Positions 44,601-52,425 of a stretch of DNA of 64,000 nucleotides are shown here, one piece after another (the stretch's first letter is position 1; every line of letters begins with the position of its first letter). The notes under the pieces were generated by a model. That model searched no databases. It worked only from the letters and a program-made list of their open reading frames with translations, and was not told the DNA's origin. The DNA comes from Candidatus Pedobacter colombiensis. GTDB lineage: Bacteria > Bacteroidota > Bacteroidia > Sphingobacteriales > Sphingobacteriaceae. The position numbers and the translations under genes were made by a program. The stretch covers positions 4,836,001-4,900,000 of the forward strand of contig CP119313.1 in the NCBI GenBank assembly GCA_029202485.1, read 5' to 3'.

Positions 44601-47303
44601 CATTCCAGTAGCAGTTATTGTTTTACCCACTCCCACATTTGCATCAGCAAAGTCAGCCAAACCTCCTGTTAATGTCAACTTACCCGCATCTGCGGCCAAA
44701 GGCGTTACTGTCCTGCTTGTTATTGAAGCCGATAATAGTCCGTCATAAACTTTATTCGATGATACAAAACTTCCGGTTATGTCTCTGGCTGTAATATTTG
44801 CAACAGCAGGTGATATAGAAATTAACCTGTAATTTCCTGCCGCCGTACCGCTTAAAGTCATTCCCGTTGCAGTTACTGCTTTCCCAATACCTGCATTTGC
44901 ATCAGCAAAAGTAGCTACACCACCGATTAATGTCAGATTGCCATCATCTACCGGTAGAGGTACTATTGTACGCGTTAAGATAGTCGTCGATGTTAAGCCA
45001 TCGTAAACCTTATCATCAGCAGTAAAATTTCCAGTAATATCTTTTGCGATAATTACCCCTGTTATAACGGGGGTACCCAAGAAATAATTAGATTTATCTG
45101 CCCCAGTTAAAGCAAGACCAGTGTAAGTAATTTGTTTACCAGTACCAACATTCTTATTTGCATACACTGCCGAAGTATAGCTTATGCCTACATCATCTGT
45201 TCCAACCTTTCCCGTAGCATTCAAAGTAATTGTTGCTGTATTCGTACCATCATATACCTTACTCACAGTATATCCAGAAGCTGATATTGTTTTCGTACTA
45301 ACCGTTAATGCCCGTGATACACTCGTCGCTGCATTGTAATAATCGTTACCGGCCTGGCTCGCGGTAATCTGTGTTGTACCAACTTTTAAGATATGAGCTA
45401 TATTACCGACAATAGAAACTATGCTTGGATCAGCTGCCGTATAAGTTATAGGTAATGATTGCGCAGTCGATGTATTACCCAAAACAAAGTCTACATCACC
45501 ATAGGATTTAGCTGGAATTGTATTAAAAACGATGGTCTGGGATGCTTTATAAATGATTAAACTAAAGTCGGCTGTAGCCGTTTCTGGACAGTTACTCGTC
45601 TTAACTTCCACACTAAAATTATAGGTTCCAAGTGAAGTCGGCGTTCCGGTAAGTTGCCCGGTAGGCGATAGTGTTAATCCTGGAGGCAAGGTGCCAGAAA
45701 CCTGGGCGTAAGAATAGGTCCCATTTCCTCCGTTAGCTCCAAAGACACTTCTACTATACAAACTCCCAATATTACCTGCCAAAAATGCTCCCCCTACTAA
45801 GGCGACTCTCTTAGGTTCCGTAATAATAACTGTCCTTGTAATCGAACACCCTCCTGAATTGGTAATTGTACAAACATAAGTACCAGCTATCAGATTACTA
45901 ATCTTAGCTGTTGTTGCTCCACCAGGCATCCAGGAATAGGTATACGGACCATTGTTATCAGGAACTATTTCAGCCCAACCATCATTACCACCATTACAGA
46001 TGGCGTTCCCCTGATTGTAAATTGCATTAAACGGAACAGGCTCATTAATTACAAATGTTTCAGTGATTGTAGAGCCTTCTCCATCTGTAACTGTACAAGT
46101 TTGGCTACCAGCCTTAAGTCCAAAAACTGTAGGCCCTGTGTCACTAGAACCAGACCATGAGTAAGTATATGGCCCTTTTCCGCCTATAATATTAATACTA
46201 GCCGCACCGGTACTGGTCCCAGGACATGAAATATGATAAAGATCAAATGTGGCAGACATAGCCGCAGTAGTTGTAAATCCTCTGGTCTCACCATATCCCA
46301 CTCCAGCCGAATTTATAGCATATGACCGAAAACGAATTATACTCCCACTTGGCAATGAACCCACCACATCACTAAAGCTTCCTGTACCAGATCCCATTAT
46401 TACCTTATTGCCTTGTCCCAATACTAAACTACCGGCATTCACATTCCATATAATCCCTCTTTCTATAACAGTAGCGTTACCGTTATTGATCACAGTCCCG
46501 CCCATAGTTGCCTTTACTGCGGATACGTTTGTTGCAGCTGATATGGTAGTTAGCGTTGGCACCACAGCGGTAGTACCTGCGGCGGAAAAATCAAGGTCAT
46601 CAATAGCCATAGCAACCGGCCCCGTCGATGTAAACCTGATTTCATCAATATTCGCCCAATTACTTCCTATAAAAACTAATAACCCACCATAGGTAGTTAA
46701 CGAACCCTTATCAACGGCAGTATAACTTGCTACATTAGCCCCACTCCCATAATTACGATTACCAGTTTTAGTAAAATCACTTATCGTAATTTTTGCAACT
46801 TCAACCCCATTTTTATATCCTTTCACATCAACACTATACCATTCCGAATAAGGATGTTCGTTGGTACGTCCGGGATCTATATACATAGAGTTAATTTTAA
46901 ACTTCGACCCATCTATAGTTGCAATACGAAGGTCGGCGGCACCAGTGCTATAGTTGCTTTCCCCATCCGGGCTTAGCGTAAATGTTCCTCCCTCATAGCC
47001 TGAATAATTTTGATTCAATACCAACATTTTGGAAACTCCACTAAAAAGGCCCGCTCCGTTATTTCCGCCAGGGGTTTGTACACTTAAAAAAGCCTGGGGA
47101 GTGCCATTTAAAGTTTGATAAGTTCTGGAAGTTGGAGATACAACTGAATATTTTAATATCCCAATTGTAACATTATCTGTGGTACCAGGATAATTACCGT
47201 AATTTAGTGATTCAAAGTTCTGATTAGCTGGCTGAGCAAATAAGTGCATTGGTGTTAATCCAAGCAGGACCAAAAAGAAAGTGCATAGTAAAAGTTTGTT
47301 CAT
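41613..47303 (-). CDS. Giant YDG/MBG-repeat adhesin-like protein with T9SS type B sorting domain
   Basis: An 1896-residue secreted protein. A signal peptide occupies residues 1-23. Residues 25-240 form a possible carbohydrate-binding or jellyroll domain. Residues 349-497 hold two SprB repeats (GGKGPYTYSW, NNGPYTYSW), then a He_PIG immunoglobulin-like fold (GTLPPGLTLSPTGQLTGTP). Residues 670-754 hold a divergent YDG repeat and 755-1356 seven near-identical ones. Two MBG domains (1357-1515), a cadherin-like domain (1520-1620) and further Ig folds follow. The last 90 residues are a type B sorting domain with NFSPNGDGINDTW. It is followed by a PorP/SprF gene. SprB repeats and the sorting domain are shared with gliding adhesins, but whether this cell glides is not shown. 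Confidence 0.9.
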   Translation of the reverse strand: MNKLLLCTFFLVLLGLTPMHLFAQPANQNFESLNYGNYPGTTDNVTIGILKYSVVSPTSRTYQTLNGTPQAFLSVQTPGGNNGAGLFSGVSKMLVLNQNYSGYEGGTFTLSPDGESNYSTGAADLRIATIDGSKFKINSMYIDPGRTNEHPYSEWYSVDVKGYKNGVEVAKITISDFTKTGNRNYGSGANVASYTAVDKGSLTTYGGLLVFIGSNWANIDEIRFTSTGPVAMAIDDLDFSAAGTTAVVPTLTTISAATNVSAVKATMGGTVINNGNATVIERGIIWNVNAGSLVLGQGNKVIMGSGTGSFSDVVGSLPSGSIIRFRSYAINSAGVGYGETRGFTTTAAMSATFDLYHISCPGTSTGAASINIIGGKGPYTYSWSGSSDTGPTVFGLKAGSQTCTVTDGEGSTITETFVINEPVPFNAIYNQGNAICNGGNDGWAEIVPDNNGPYTYSWMPGGATTAKISNLIAGTYVCTITNSGGCSITRTVIITEPKRVALVGGAFLAGNIGSLYSRSVFGANGGNGTYSYAQVSGTLPPGLTLSPTGQLTGTPTSLGTYNFSVEVKTSNCPETATADFSLIIYKASQTIVFNTIPAKSYGDVDFVLGNTSTAQSLPITYTAADPSIVSIVGNIAHILKVGTTQITASQAGNDYYNAATSVSRALTVSTKTISASGYTVSKVYDGTNTATITLNATGKVGTDDVGISYTSAVYANKNVGTGKQITYTGLALTGADKSNYFLGTPVITGVIIAKDITGNFTADDKVYDGLTSTTILTRTIVPLPVDDGNLTLIGGVATFADANAGIGKAVTATGMTLSGTAAGNYRLISISPAVANITARDITGSFVSSNKVYDGLLSASITSRTVTPLAADAGKLTLTGGLADFADANVGVGKTITATGMTLDGTAAGNYNLISVSPATANITALDIIGSFSSEDKVYDGVTAASITNRTIIPLATDAGKLTLTGGSANFANANAGTGKTVTATGMVLGGSAAGNYNLISVSPSIANITAKEITGSFVSEDKVYDGLSSASIISRTITPLAADAGNLTLTGGVASFADANAGIGKAVTASGMTLGGSAAGNYNLIAVSPAVANIMPKNITGSFTASSKIYDGLTLAVIIDRTITSLVADAGNLTLTGGVASFADANAGIGKTVTATGMTLGGAAAGNYNLVSVLPTTANITALDITGSFTSANKVYDGLTSAVITNRTITPLVVDAGKLTLTGGVASFADANAGIGKAVTATGMTLSGAVAGNYHLISVLPTTANITPKDITGSFGASNKVYDGLTSAMIADRSVTPLTTDAGKLTLTGGFANFSDANVGTGKTVTATGMVLSGSAAGNYNLVSISTAVANISTKPVIVTVNANQNKIYGAVNPDLNYTITPGGLLGTDVLSGNLARASGENVGFYAINKGSLVAGANYALQFVGNSFEIKQANLTIIGDSKEKFVGTENPPLTISYRGFVNNEGVAALNALPYIGTTATLNSGMGSYPIMVGGASAINYSISYQNGVLQVKPGAPTSVSLAAIVVFENRPAGTKVGDLSSTSQDPNATFTYSFATGAGDIDNSKFQIVGKELRTSQSLDYEEKSSYSIRVRSTTQYGFTLDQIFIVQIEDVNEQPTLNPIADQRIYFQTGKEERIGLENVSPGPELHQTVTASIQTDRASLFDRLEVINNQVIYKIKPGQLGEANITVTITDNGGTANGGVDKISRSFNLKVDATPVITGTGTQVGLKIPTDYISSPGIGKGLSSQLRVQAEDVVSYRWTGIGLSNANISNPVAQPLTTMTYQVTITNSKGYSITLPITVEVREDYIIEAENNFSPNGDGINDTWVIKNIENYPNHVVTIFDRAGRVLYTVNGYKNTWDGTVNGAPLAEGTYYYMIKFTDQKVRVIKGFITIVR
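43236..45041 (-). repeat. Seven tandem 258-base YDG repeats
   Basis: Seven in-frame copies of an 86-residue unit, each opening DITGSF-like, then KVYDG, ADAGxLTLTGG, FADANAG, GKxVTATGMTL and AGNYNLIS. The KVYDG codons start exactly 258 bases apart in all six intervals, so no insertion or deletion has survived between copies. An eighth, more divergent unit precedes them at a 249-base offset. Tandem recombination between copies would change the protein length in steps of 86 residues. Confidence 0.95.
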
Positions 47304-47470
47304 AATGATTGCCTTGAATGATTTAATTAAATAGGTACAGGCTCATGTACAGAGAAAGCGCGAAATACCATAAATTAAAAAAAAGGCACAACCGTTTATT
47401 GTTTCAAAAACGGAACATGAAACAACTCCACCAATCAGAATTAAAATGAAACAAAAGAAAAAAGGAAACT

Positions 47471-48679
47471 TTAACTAGCTAACTCTTTAGCAGTTAACAG
47501 AGATTTAGCGTATTCTTTTGGGCTAATCCCTACATTTTTCTTAAATGAATTGAAAAAGGTTATTCTGGAATTAAATCCAACCATACTAGCTAAGCCCTCA
47601 ATAGAATATAACGCCAATACATTCTCTTCTAGTAGCTGTTTTGCGTAATTAACCCGGTAAATATTGATGAGCTCGTTAAAATTAGTTTTGAATTTTCTGT
47701 TGATGAGAATTGACAAAATTTTAGGCGAAACATCAATATTCTTTGCAAGGTCGACAATGGTCAACCCTTTACCCAAAAAAAACTTTTTATCCTCCAAAGC
47801 AGATCTGATTTTTTCCAGTAAAAGATCAGCGTCTTTGATCTCTACCTCCACCAGCTCCTTAAGAAAATCAGGCTTTTTAATAGCGTTATTAATCGCTAGT
47901 TCTTCCTTAATTAAACTCCCCTTAAAACCATTATAAACCAACTCAGGATTAAAGTTCATGTAAAAGTTAAGGGAAAGTATTCCCAGAAATGCAATACAGG
48001 AAAAAAACAGCTTTAACCCCGTATACTGATCTTGATTCTGGCCAAAATAGGTTGTTAGGGTATGACAAAAATTACTAAAAATCACAACCCCCATTAAAAA
48101 CAATGATATAAACAACCAATTCTTCAATTTTTCTCTATTGATCAATGTCATAAATTGGGGCTTTGACTTTTGTACCAGATAAATACAATATACAAGATAA
48201 ATCAACTGCAAAACCATCCTAAAGAGGTAATGAAATGAAATTGGGATAAATCCAGACCCGAGGTAATTCAACAACACCTTATCAGAAAATATCATTTTAG
48301 CGATTTCCTGTTTTTCATTAAACGGTAATAAATAAAAAGGAATCAGATCAATCAAATGAATGATCGCAGGAATAAAATGCAAATAATCTCGCGTTTTTAA
48401 ACCATCCGTATTTAGTAAGGAATTTCTAATATAGAAGTAAAAAAAGGGGCCATTCAAATACATCAACGGACTAATTGTCCTTAATAGATGAGGTTGATCA
48501 ATGATATACCCTGTTTCAAACCAAATAAAATAAACCAATAAAGATATATGGTAACAAAGAAGGGAAATCCCAAGCATTTTGTTTTTTATTCGATAATTAC
48601 CTTGCTTAAAAATTAAGGTAAGGCTATTTACTATGGATAAGGAAAGTAAAATGATGCAAAGTAAATTCATAAAAAACAA
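47471..48679 (-). CDS. AraC family regulator with membrane-spanning N-terminus
   Basis: A 402-residue protein whose first 260 residues hold about seven hydrophobic helices, and whose last 100 form an AraC/XylS DNA-binding domain (LTIVDLAKNIDVSPKILSILINRKFKTNFNELINIYRV, YSIEGLASMVGFNSRITFFNSFKKNVGISPKEYAKS). Membrane-anchored AraC regulators of this shape are frequent in Bacteroidota and probably sense an external signal directly. It sits between the adhesin module and the BlaI/M56 pair. Whether it controls the adhesin gene downstream is a guess from position only. Confidence 0.9.
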   Translation of the reverse strand: MFFMNLLCIILLSLSIVNSLTLIFKQGNYRIKNKMLGISLLCYHISLLVYFIWFETGYIIDQPHLLRTISPLMYLNGPFFYFYIRNSLLNTDGLKTRDYLHFIPAIIHLIDLIPFYLLPFNEKQEIAKMIFSDKVLLNYLGSGFIPISFHYLFRMVLQLIYLVYCIYLVQKSKPQFMTLINREKLKNWLFISLFLMGVVIFSNFCHTLTTYFGQNQDQYTGLKLFFSCIAFLGILSLNFYMNFNPELVYNGFKGSLIKEELAINNAIKKPDFLKELVEVEIKDADLLLEKIRSALEDKKFFLGKGLTIVDLAKNIDVSPKILSILINRKFKTNFNELINIYRVNYAKQLLEENVLALYSIEGLASMVGFNSRITFFNSFKKNVGISPKEYAKSLLTAKELAS

Positions 48680-48863
48680 ACATCTAGCCTCAAAGACCAG
48701 CTGTTTTGAATAGACAACGGCTTAAAATAAGCACAATAGTATTAAAAAAGCCACAATATATCAACTCAATAGAAATTTATTTACTCAAAAAATTGACGTC
48801 TGGGGTTTCTCTAATACCAGCAAAAACTGCGGACTCAATAAAAAAAGTATTAAACATTTTGAA

Positions 48864-48879
48864 AACTAAAATATTAGTT
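48864..48879 (+). promoter_or_regulatory. Putative BlaI operator 1
   Basis: AACTAA-AATA-TTAGTT is a perfect 6-bp inverted repeat around four bases. It is 25 bases, centre to centre, from operator 2. Both share the core ACTAA-N4-TTAGT and lie before the BlaI-type gene. Confidence 0.5.
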
Positions 48880-48889
48880 ATAAGTTTAT

Positions 48890-48903
48890 ACTAAATCTTT
48901 AGT
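48890..48903 (+). promoter_or_regulatory. Putative BlaI operator 2
   Basis: ACTAAATCTTTAGT is a dyad centred at 48896-48897, 65 bases before the BlaI-type start codon. The 19-base stretch around it (48889-48907) recurs exactly at 63605-63623, before another surface-protein gene. Known BlaI/MecI sites are dyads with TACA/TGTA-like cores and this one differs in detail, so binding is inferred from position and repetition. Confidence 0.55.
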
Positions 48904-48967
48904 TATACCGAAAACTTCGCACAAAACGGAATAACTCACAAGAATAAAACTATTAACCGAATATAAT

Positions 48968-49345
48968 ATGGAAATAAAAGATTTAACCAAGGCCGAAGAG
49001 CAGATCATGCAAATCATCTGGCAAATCGAAAAGGGCTTTGTTAAAGAAGTAATGGATTTTTTACCAGAACCTAAACCTGCCTACAATACCGTATCAACCA
49101 TCATTCGCATTCTCGAAACCAAAGGCTTTGTTGCACACGAAGCTTTCGGGAAGTCACATCAATACTATCCACTCATCAGTAAAGAAGATTATAAACGACA
49201 TGCTACCGAAAAGCTTTTAGATGGTTATTTCGAAAACTCCGTAGAGAGCATGTTCTCCTTCTTTGTTAAAGAAGAAAAACTAGACTTGAGTGATGTAGAC
49301 GAAATTCTTAAAATGATTAACAAAATTAAAAACAGACCAAGATGA
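48968..49345 (+). CDS. BlaI/MecI/CopY family transcriptional repressor
   Basis: A 125-residue winged-helix repressor: LTKAEEQIMQIIWQIEKGFVKEVMDFL (residues 6-32), then the recognition region YNTVSTIIRILETKGFVAHEAFGKSHQYYPL (near 40-70), and a dimerisation helix at the C-terminus. Family members are inactivated when a partner M56 membrane protease senses a signal. Its own M56 partner begins four bases before its stop, so the two are coupled. Putative dyad operators lie just upstream, implying autorepression. Confidence 0.93.
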   Translation: MEIKDLTKAEEQIMQIIWQIEKGFVKEVMDFLPEPKPAYNTVSTIIRILETKGFVAHEAFGKSHQYYPLISKEDYKRHATEKLLDGYFENSVESMFSFFVKEEKLDLSDVDEILKMINKIKNRPR

Positions 49346-51354
49346 GTTGGGCACATTACATCCTGCAAGTCAACATTTACCTTCTGGTATTTTATGGCTT
49401 TTATAAGTTATTGTTAGACAAAGAAACTTATTTCACGCTCAACAGAATCTATTTGGTTTCTGCGGGCTTACTCTCCTTAACTATCCCCTTTTTAAGATTC
49501 GATTGGTTTGCTGAGCAACCAACCACTCAACCATTAACTATTGGTGTTGGTCAGTTAAACGAACTAATGACCGAAGTAATGGTAGAAAACACCGCTCCAG
49601 ACAGGTTCAATATAGGTAATCTGGCAGTTTCTATTTACCTCCTAGGAATCTTATTTTTCCTTGGAAAATTCATTTGGCAACTCCTTTCTATCGGTAAACT
49701 ATTAAAAAGAACAGACAAAGGCACTGCCTTCTCGTTCTTTAAACATAAAAGAATCGATAAAGATCTACCTCAGCTATTAACCATTCATAAACACGAAGAG
49801 ATTCATATTCGTCAACTCCATAGTCTGGACATCATCCTTTTTGAAGTCATTGCCATATTTGTCTGGTTCAACCCTATTATTTATATCTACAAAACTTCCA
49901 TCAAACACATACATGAATACCTCGCAGATGATGAAGCTGCAAAATTTCAGGGTGATAAAGCACAATATGCCTTATTGCTACTGAGCAGTGCTTTTGGCGT
50001 TCCACAAAATACACTAACAAATAGTTTTTTAAATAAATCACTTATCAAAAAAAGAATTTTTATGTTGCACAAACCAAGATCAAGGAAAGCAGCCATTTTA
50101 AAGTACGGACTGTTTGTTCCACTATTTGCCATTGCATTAACCATGTCATCGGCCACCATCAGAAATAATAAAAACATTAAGAACATAGCTGATGAAATCC
50201 CTTTAAACACACCTATAGAAGCGATTAAAGAAGTCGTACAAGAATCAATAAACAAACCAACAGCATCTCAGCCACAAAAAAAGGTCATGGTTACAGGGCA
50301 AGCAACAGGGACAATTGAATCGGGTTGGGAGGACTTTTACATATATGCGAAACGAGCCATAAAGTATAATTATTTCGCTTATAGAGCCAAGCTACAGGGG
50401 AATACCATGATCAAATTTAAAGTAGCTGATGGCACGGTCGAGAACGCCGCAATTGCTACCAAATTAGGTGAACACTGCGACGCCGAAGTGATGAGGGTAA
50501 TTGTAAGTTACACGGGCTACAAAAAAATTAAAGACGGTAATTACACTTTAAAGGTTAAGTTTCTACTAGACGGCGCCAACACTCCTTTAAAAAATGAGAA
50601 TATAGCACCAGTAAAGGGTTATACAGCCTTAAATGACATCACCATTACGGGACATGCCATGTCAAGAGAAACTGCTGACAGCAACACAAATGATGAAAAT
50701 AAGATTTATGACTTTGTGTCGATTGACAAACAGCCTAGTTTTCCCGGGGGGATGGCCCAATTTTATACCTATTTAAAAAAGGAACTAAAATACCCTGAAG
50801 AGGCAATTAAAAACAATGTACACGGCAAGGTATTTCTATCTTTTACTGTGGAAAAAGACGGAACGCTAAATGACATTAAAGTTGAACGAAAACTGGGAAG
50901 TGCTACAGATGAAGAAGCTGTAAGGGTATTAAAGGCATCACCGAAATGGATTCCAGGCACCCAAAATGGCAAGCTTGTACGTGTAAAATATAACCTTCCT
51001 ATTGTGTTCAATTCTGGTAAAGGTCAGGATGCGCCCTTACCCTCACAAAACAAACAGGGATCAACCCGACCTTCCGGCAACAATACAGGCATTCGTTTTG
51101 TGGATAGTAACGGTGGGGAAATGAAATTTGGCGACAATCCTGAAAAAAGTCCTCTTTACGTATTGGACGGGAAACTAATCAACGCCGCAGATATGAAAGC
51201 CTTGGATCCGAATAGCATAGAATCTATAAACATCCTTAAAGATGCCAAGGCTACAGCAATATATGGGGCTAAAGGAGCTAATGGCGTAATTTTGATCACA
51301 AGCAAGACAGGAAAAGTGATTGAAAAGACAGAGAAAACAAAAGAAAACAAATAG
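49342..51354 (+). CDS. M56 metallopeptidase fused to TonB and TonB-plug-like domains
   Basis: A 670-residue inner-membrane protein of BlaR1 type. Residues 1-125 hold membrane helices with the KLLLDKETYFTLNRIYLV signature. The zinc motif HEEIH lies near residue 152, with the downstream HEYLADDEAA segment supplying another ligand. A membrane helix near 255 follows (LFVPLFAIALTMSSA). Two TonB-like modules come next (near 330-430 and 457-556, the second with PEEAIKNNVHGKVFLSFTVEKDG and KWIPGTQNGK), then a plug-like domain (603-660, PLYVLDGKLINAADM, IESINILKDAKATAIYGAKG). BlaR1 relatives cleave a BlaI-type repressor on sensing a signal. The outer-membrane-interaction modules are unusual; I infer that they detect or report envelope state. 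Confidence 0.88.
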   Translation: MSWAHYILQVNIYLLVFYGFYKLLLDKETYFTLNRIYLVSAGLLSLTIPFLRFDWFAEQPTTQPLTIGVGQLNELMTEVMVENTAPDRFNIGNLAVSIYLLGILFFLGKFIWQLLSIGKLLKRTDKGTAFSFFKHKRIDKDLPQLLTIHKHEEIHIRQLHSLDIILFEVIAIFVWFNPIIYIYKTSIKHIHEYLADDEAAKFQGDKAQYALLLLSSAFGVPQNTLTNSFLNKSLIKKRIFMLHKPRSRKAAILKYGLFVPLFAIALTMSSATIRNNKNIKNIADEIPLNTPIEAIKEVVQESINKPTASQPQKKVMVTGQATGTIESGWEDFYIYAKRAIKYNYFAYRAKLQGNTMIKFKVADGTVENAAIATKLGEHCDAEVMRVIVSYTGYKKIKDGNYTLKVKFLLDGANTPLKNENIAPVKGYTALNDITITGHAMSRETADSNTNDENKIYDFVSIDKQPSFPGGMAQFYTYLKKELKYPEEAIKNNVHGKVFLSFTVEKDGTLNDIKVERKLGSATDEEAVRVLKASPKWIPGTQNGKLVRVKYNLPIVFNSGKGQDAPLPSQNKQGSTRPSGNNTGIRFVDSNGGEMKFGDNPEKSPLYVLDGKLINAADMKALDPNSIESINILKDAKATAIYGAKGANGVILITSKTGKVIEKTEKTKENK

Positions 51355-51371
51355 CAATAACAGCAAATTTT

Positions 51372-51408
51372 ATATAAGCAAAGAACCCCGGCCAATTGGT
51401 CGGGGTTC
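51372..51408 (-). terminator. Terminator T1, one of two identical 37-nt copies
   Basis: A near-perfect dyad (GAACCCCG...CGGGGTTC) embedded in a 37-base stretch identical to 52355-52391. Read on the minus strand it is followed by TTCTTTGCTTATAT, so it would terminate the TonB-like gene to its right. It also lies just past the M56 stop and could block that transcript. Confidence 0.8.
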
Positions 51409-51432
51409 GTTAGTTTTAATTCCGTTTATATT

Positions 51433-52296
51433 CTATTCTTTAAAGGATTGAGGGAATTGTCCAAAAGCTACAACCATATTATATTTTACACGTACGTCTT
51501 TGCCTTTCTGCTTCCCTGGAATCCATTTCGGTGATTCCCTTAATACCCTAACCGCTTCTTCATCAGTACCAGAGCCCAGCGGTCTTTCAACCTTAACGTT
51601 GGTTATACTACCATCTACTTCAACAATAAAAGAAAGAAAAACGCCACCACTAACATTATTTCTTTCCGCCTTTTTAGGGTACTTTACATTCTCTTTCAAA
51701 TAATATTTAAACGCCGGATTCCCACCTTCAAAAGATGGCTTCCGCTCTATCGACATAAAATCATATACTCTGGTATCCCCGTTTAGCGAACCATCAATTA
51801 CCCCTTGAGGAAGTCCCCCAGAACCATTTATCGTAACTTCATCCAGGGATTTATATCCTTTTAATGGGGCAATATTTTCGTTTAATTTAGGTGTGTTGGT
51901 TTCACTAAGTATAAATGTGAACTTTAAGGTATAATCTCCATCTTTAATATCTTTATAACCTGTATATGATGAGATGCATTTCATTGCCGATGCATCGCAG
52001 CCCCCACCCAGTTCGGCCACAACACCTACATCTTCCACCAAACCATTAACAACTTTAAACTTTATTATACTGGTTCCCTGTAGCAGAGCCTTCTGTGCGG
52101 CATCAGGGTATCTAACAGCACGTTTAGCATATTTATAAAAGTCCTCCCAGTCACCAAGATATACCGCAGCTTTTACCTGGTTATTTTTATCCATTCTAAT
52201 CTTCGCCGATGACATGGTTAATGCAATGGCAAATAGGAGAACACAGATCCCATACTTTAAAAGACCTGAGTTCTTTAATCTTGATTTGTAATACAT
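51433..52296 (-). CDS. Stand-alone TonB-like protein, inverted partial copy of the M56 fusion
   Basis: A 287-residue protein with one N-terminal membrane helix (15-30, ICVLLFAIALTMSSAK) and two TonB-like modules. It aligns with residues 241-560 of the M56 fusion on the other strand (shared LKYG, FAIALTMSSA, WEDFYKYAKRA / WEDFYIYAKRA, EEAVRVL, SPKWIPG). It lacks both the protease part and the plug domain. DNA identity survives in places, for example 20 bases around ATCACCGAAATGGATTCCAG. It may compete with the fusion for outer-membrane partners, or simply be a duplicated fragment that is still intact. Confidence 0.85.
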   Translation of the reverse strand: MYYKSRLKNSGLLKYGICVLLFAIALTMSSAKIRMDKNNQVKAAVYLGDWEDFYKYAKRAVRYPDAAQKALLQGTSIIKFKVVNGLVEDVGVVAELGGGCDASAMKCISSYTGYKDIKDGDYTLKFTFILSETNTPKLNENIAPLKGYKSLDEVTINGSGGLPQGVIDGSLNGDTRVYDFMSIERKPSFEGGNPAFKYYLKENVKYPKKAERNNVSGGVFLSFIVEVDGSITNVKVERPLGSGTDEEAVRVLRESPKWIPGKQKGKDVRVKYNMVVAFGQFPQSFKE

Positions 52297-52354
52297 AGCG
52301 TTTATTTAGTGAATGTTTAATTCCCTAATTTATGAAGAAGTAATTACAAATTCA

Positions 52355-52391
52355 ATATAAGCAAAGAACCCCGGCCAATTGGTCGGGGTTC
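52355..52391 (-). terminator. Terminator T2, one of two identical 37-nt copies
   Basis: Identical to 51372-51408 over all 37 bases and in the same orientation. It lies 35 bases past the sdhB stop on the minus strand and so terminates the succinate dehydrogenase operon. Together with T1 it brackets the TonB-like copy. Confidence 0.85.
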
Positions 52392-52425
52392 TTCGTGTAA
52401 TACCTTGTCTCGTGCTATAAAACTA

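Noticed and set aside
43236..45041. Possible CRISPR array because of regular repeats
   Set aside because: The unit is 258 bases, in frame and coding, with no unique spacers; it is a protein repeat.
46249..46692. A 147-codon frame opposite the YDG-repeat gene
   Set aside because: It mirrors the repetitive, low-complexity coding sequence of the giant gene on the other strand, and its Pro/Ile/Val-rich translation resembles no family.
48706..48894. A 62-codon plus-strand frame before the BlaI-type gene
   Set aside because: AT-rich and Lys/Ile-heavy composition typical of intergenic DNA, and it runs into the dyad operators. No promoter box or family resemblance.
51372..52391. Possible insertion sequence because of flanking 37-nt direct repeats
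   Set aside because: No transposase or terminal inverted repeats; the repeats are terminator hairpins and the content is a copy of a neighbouring gene.
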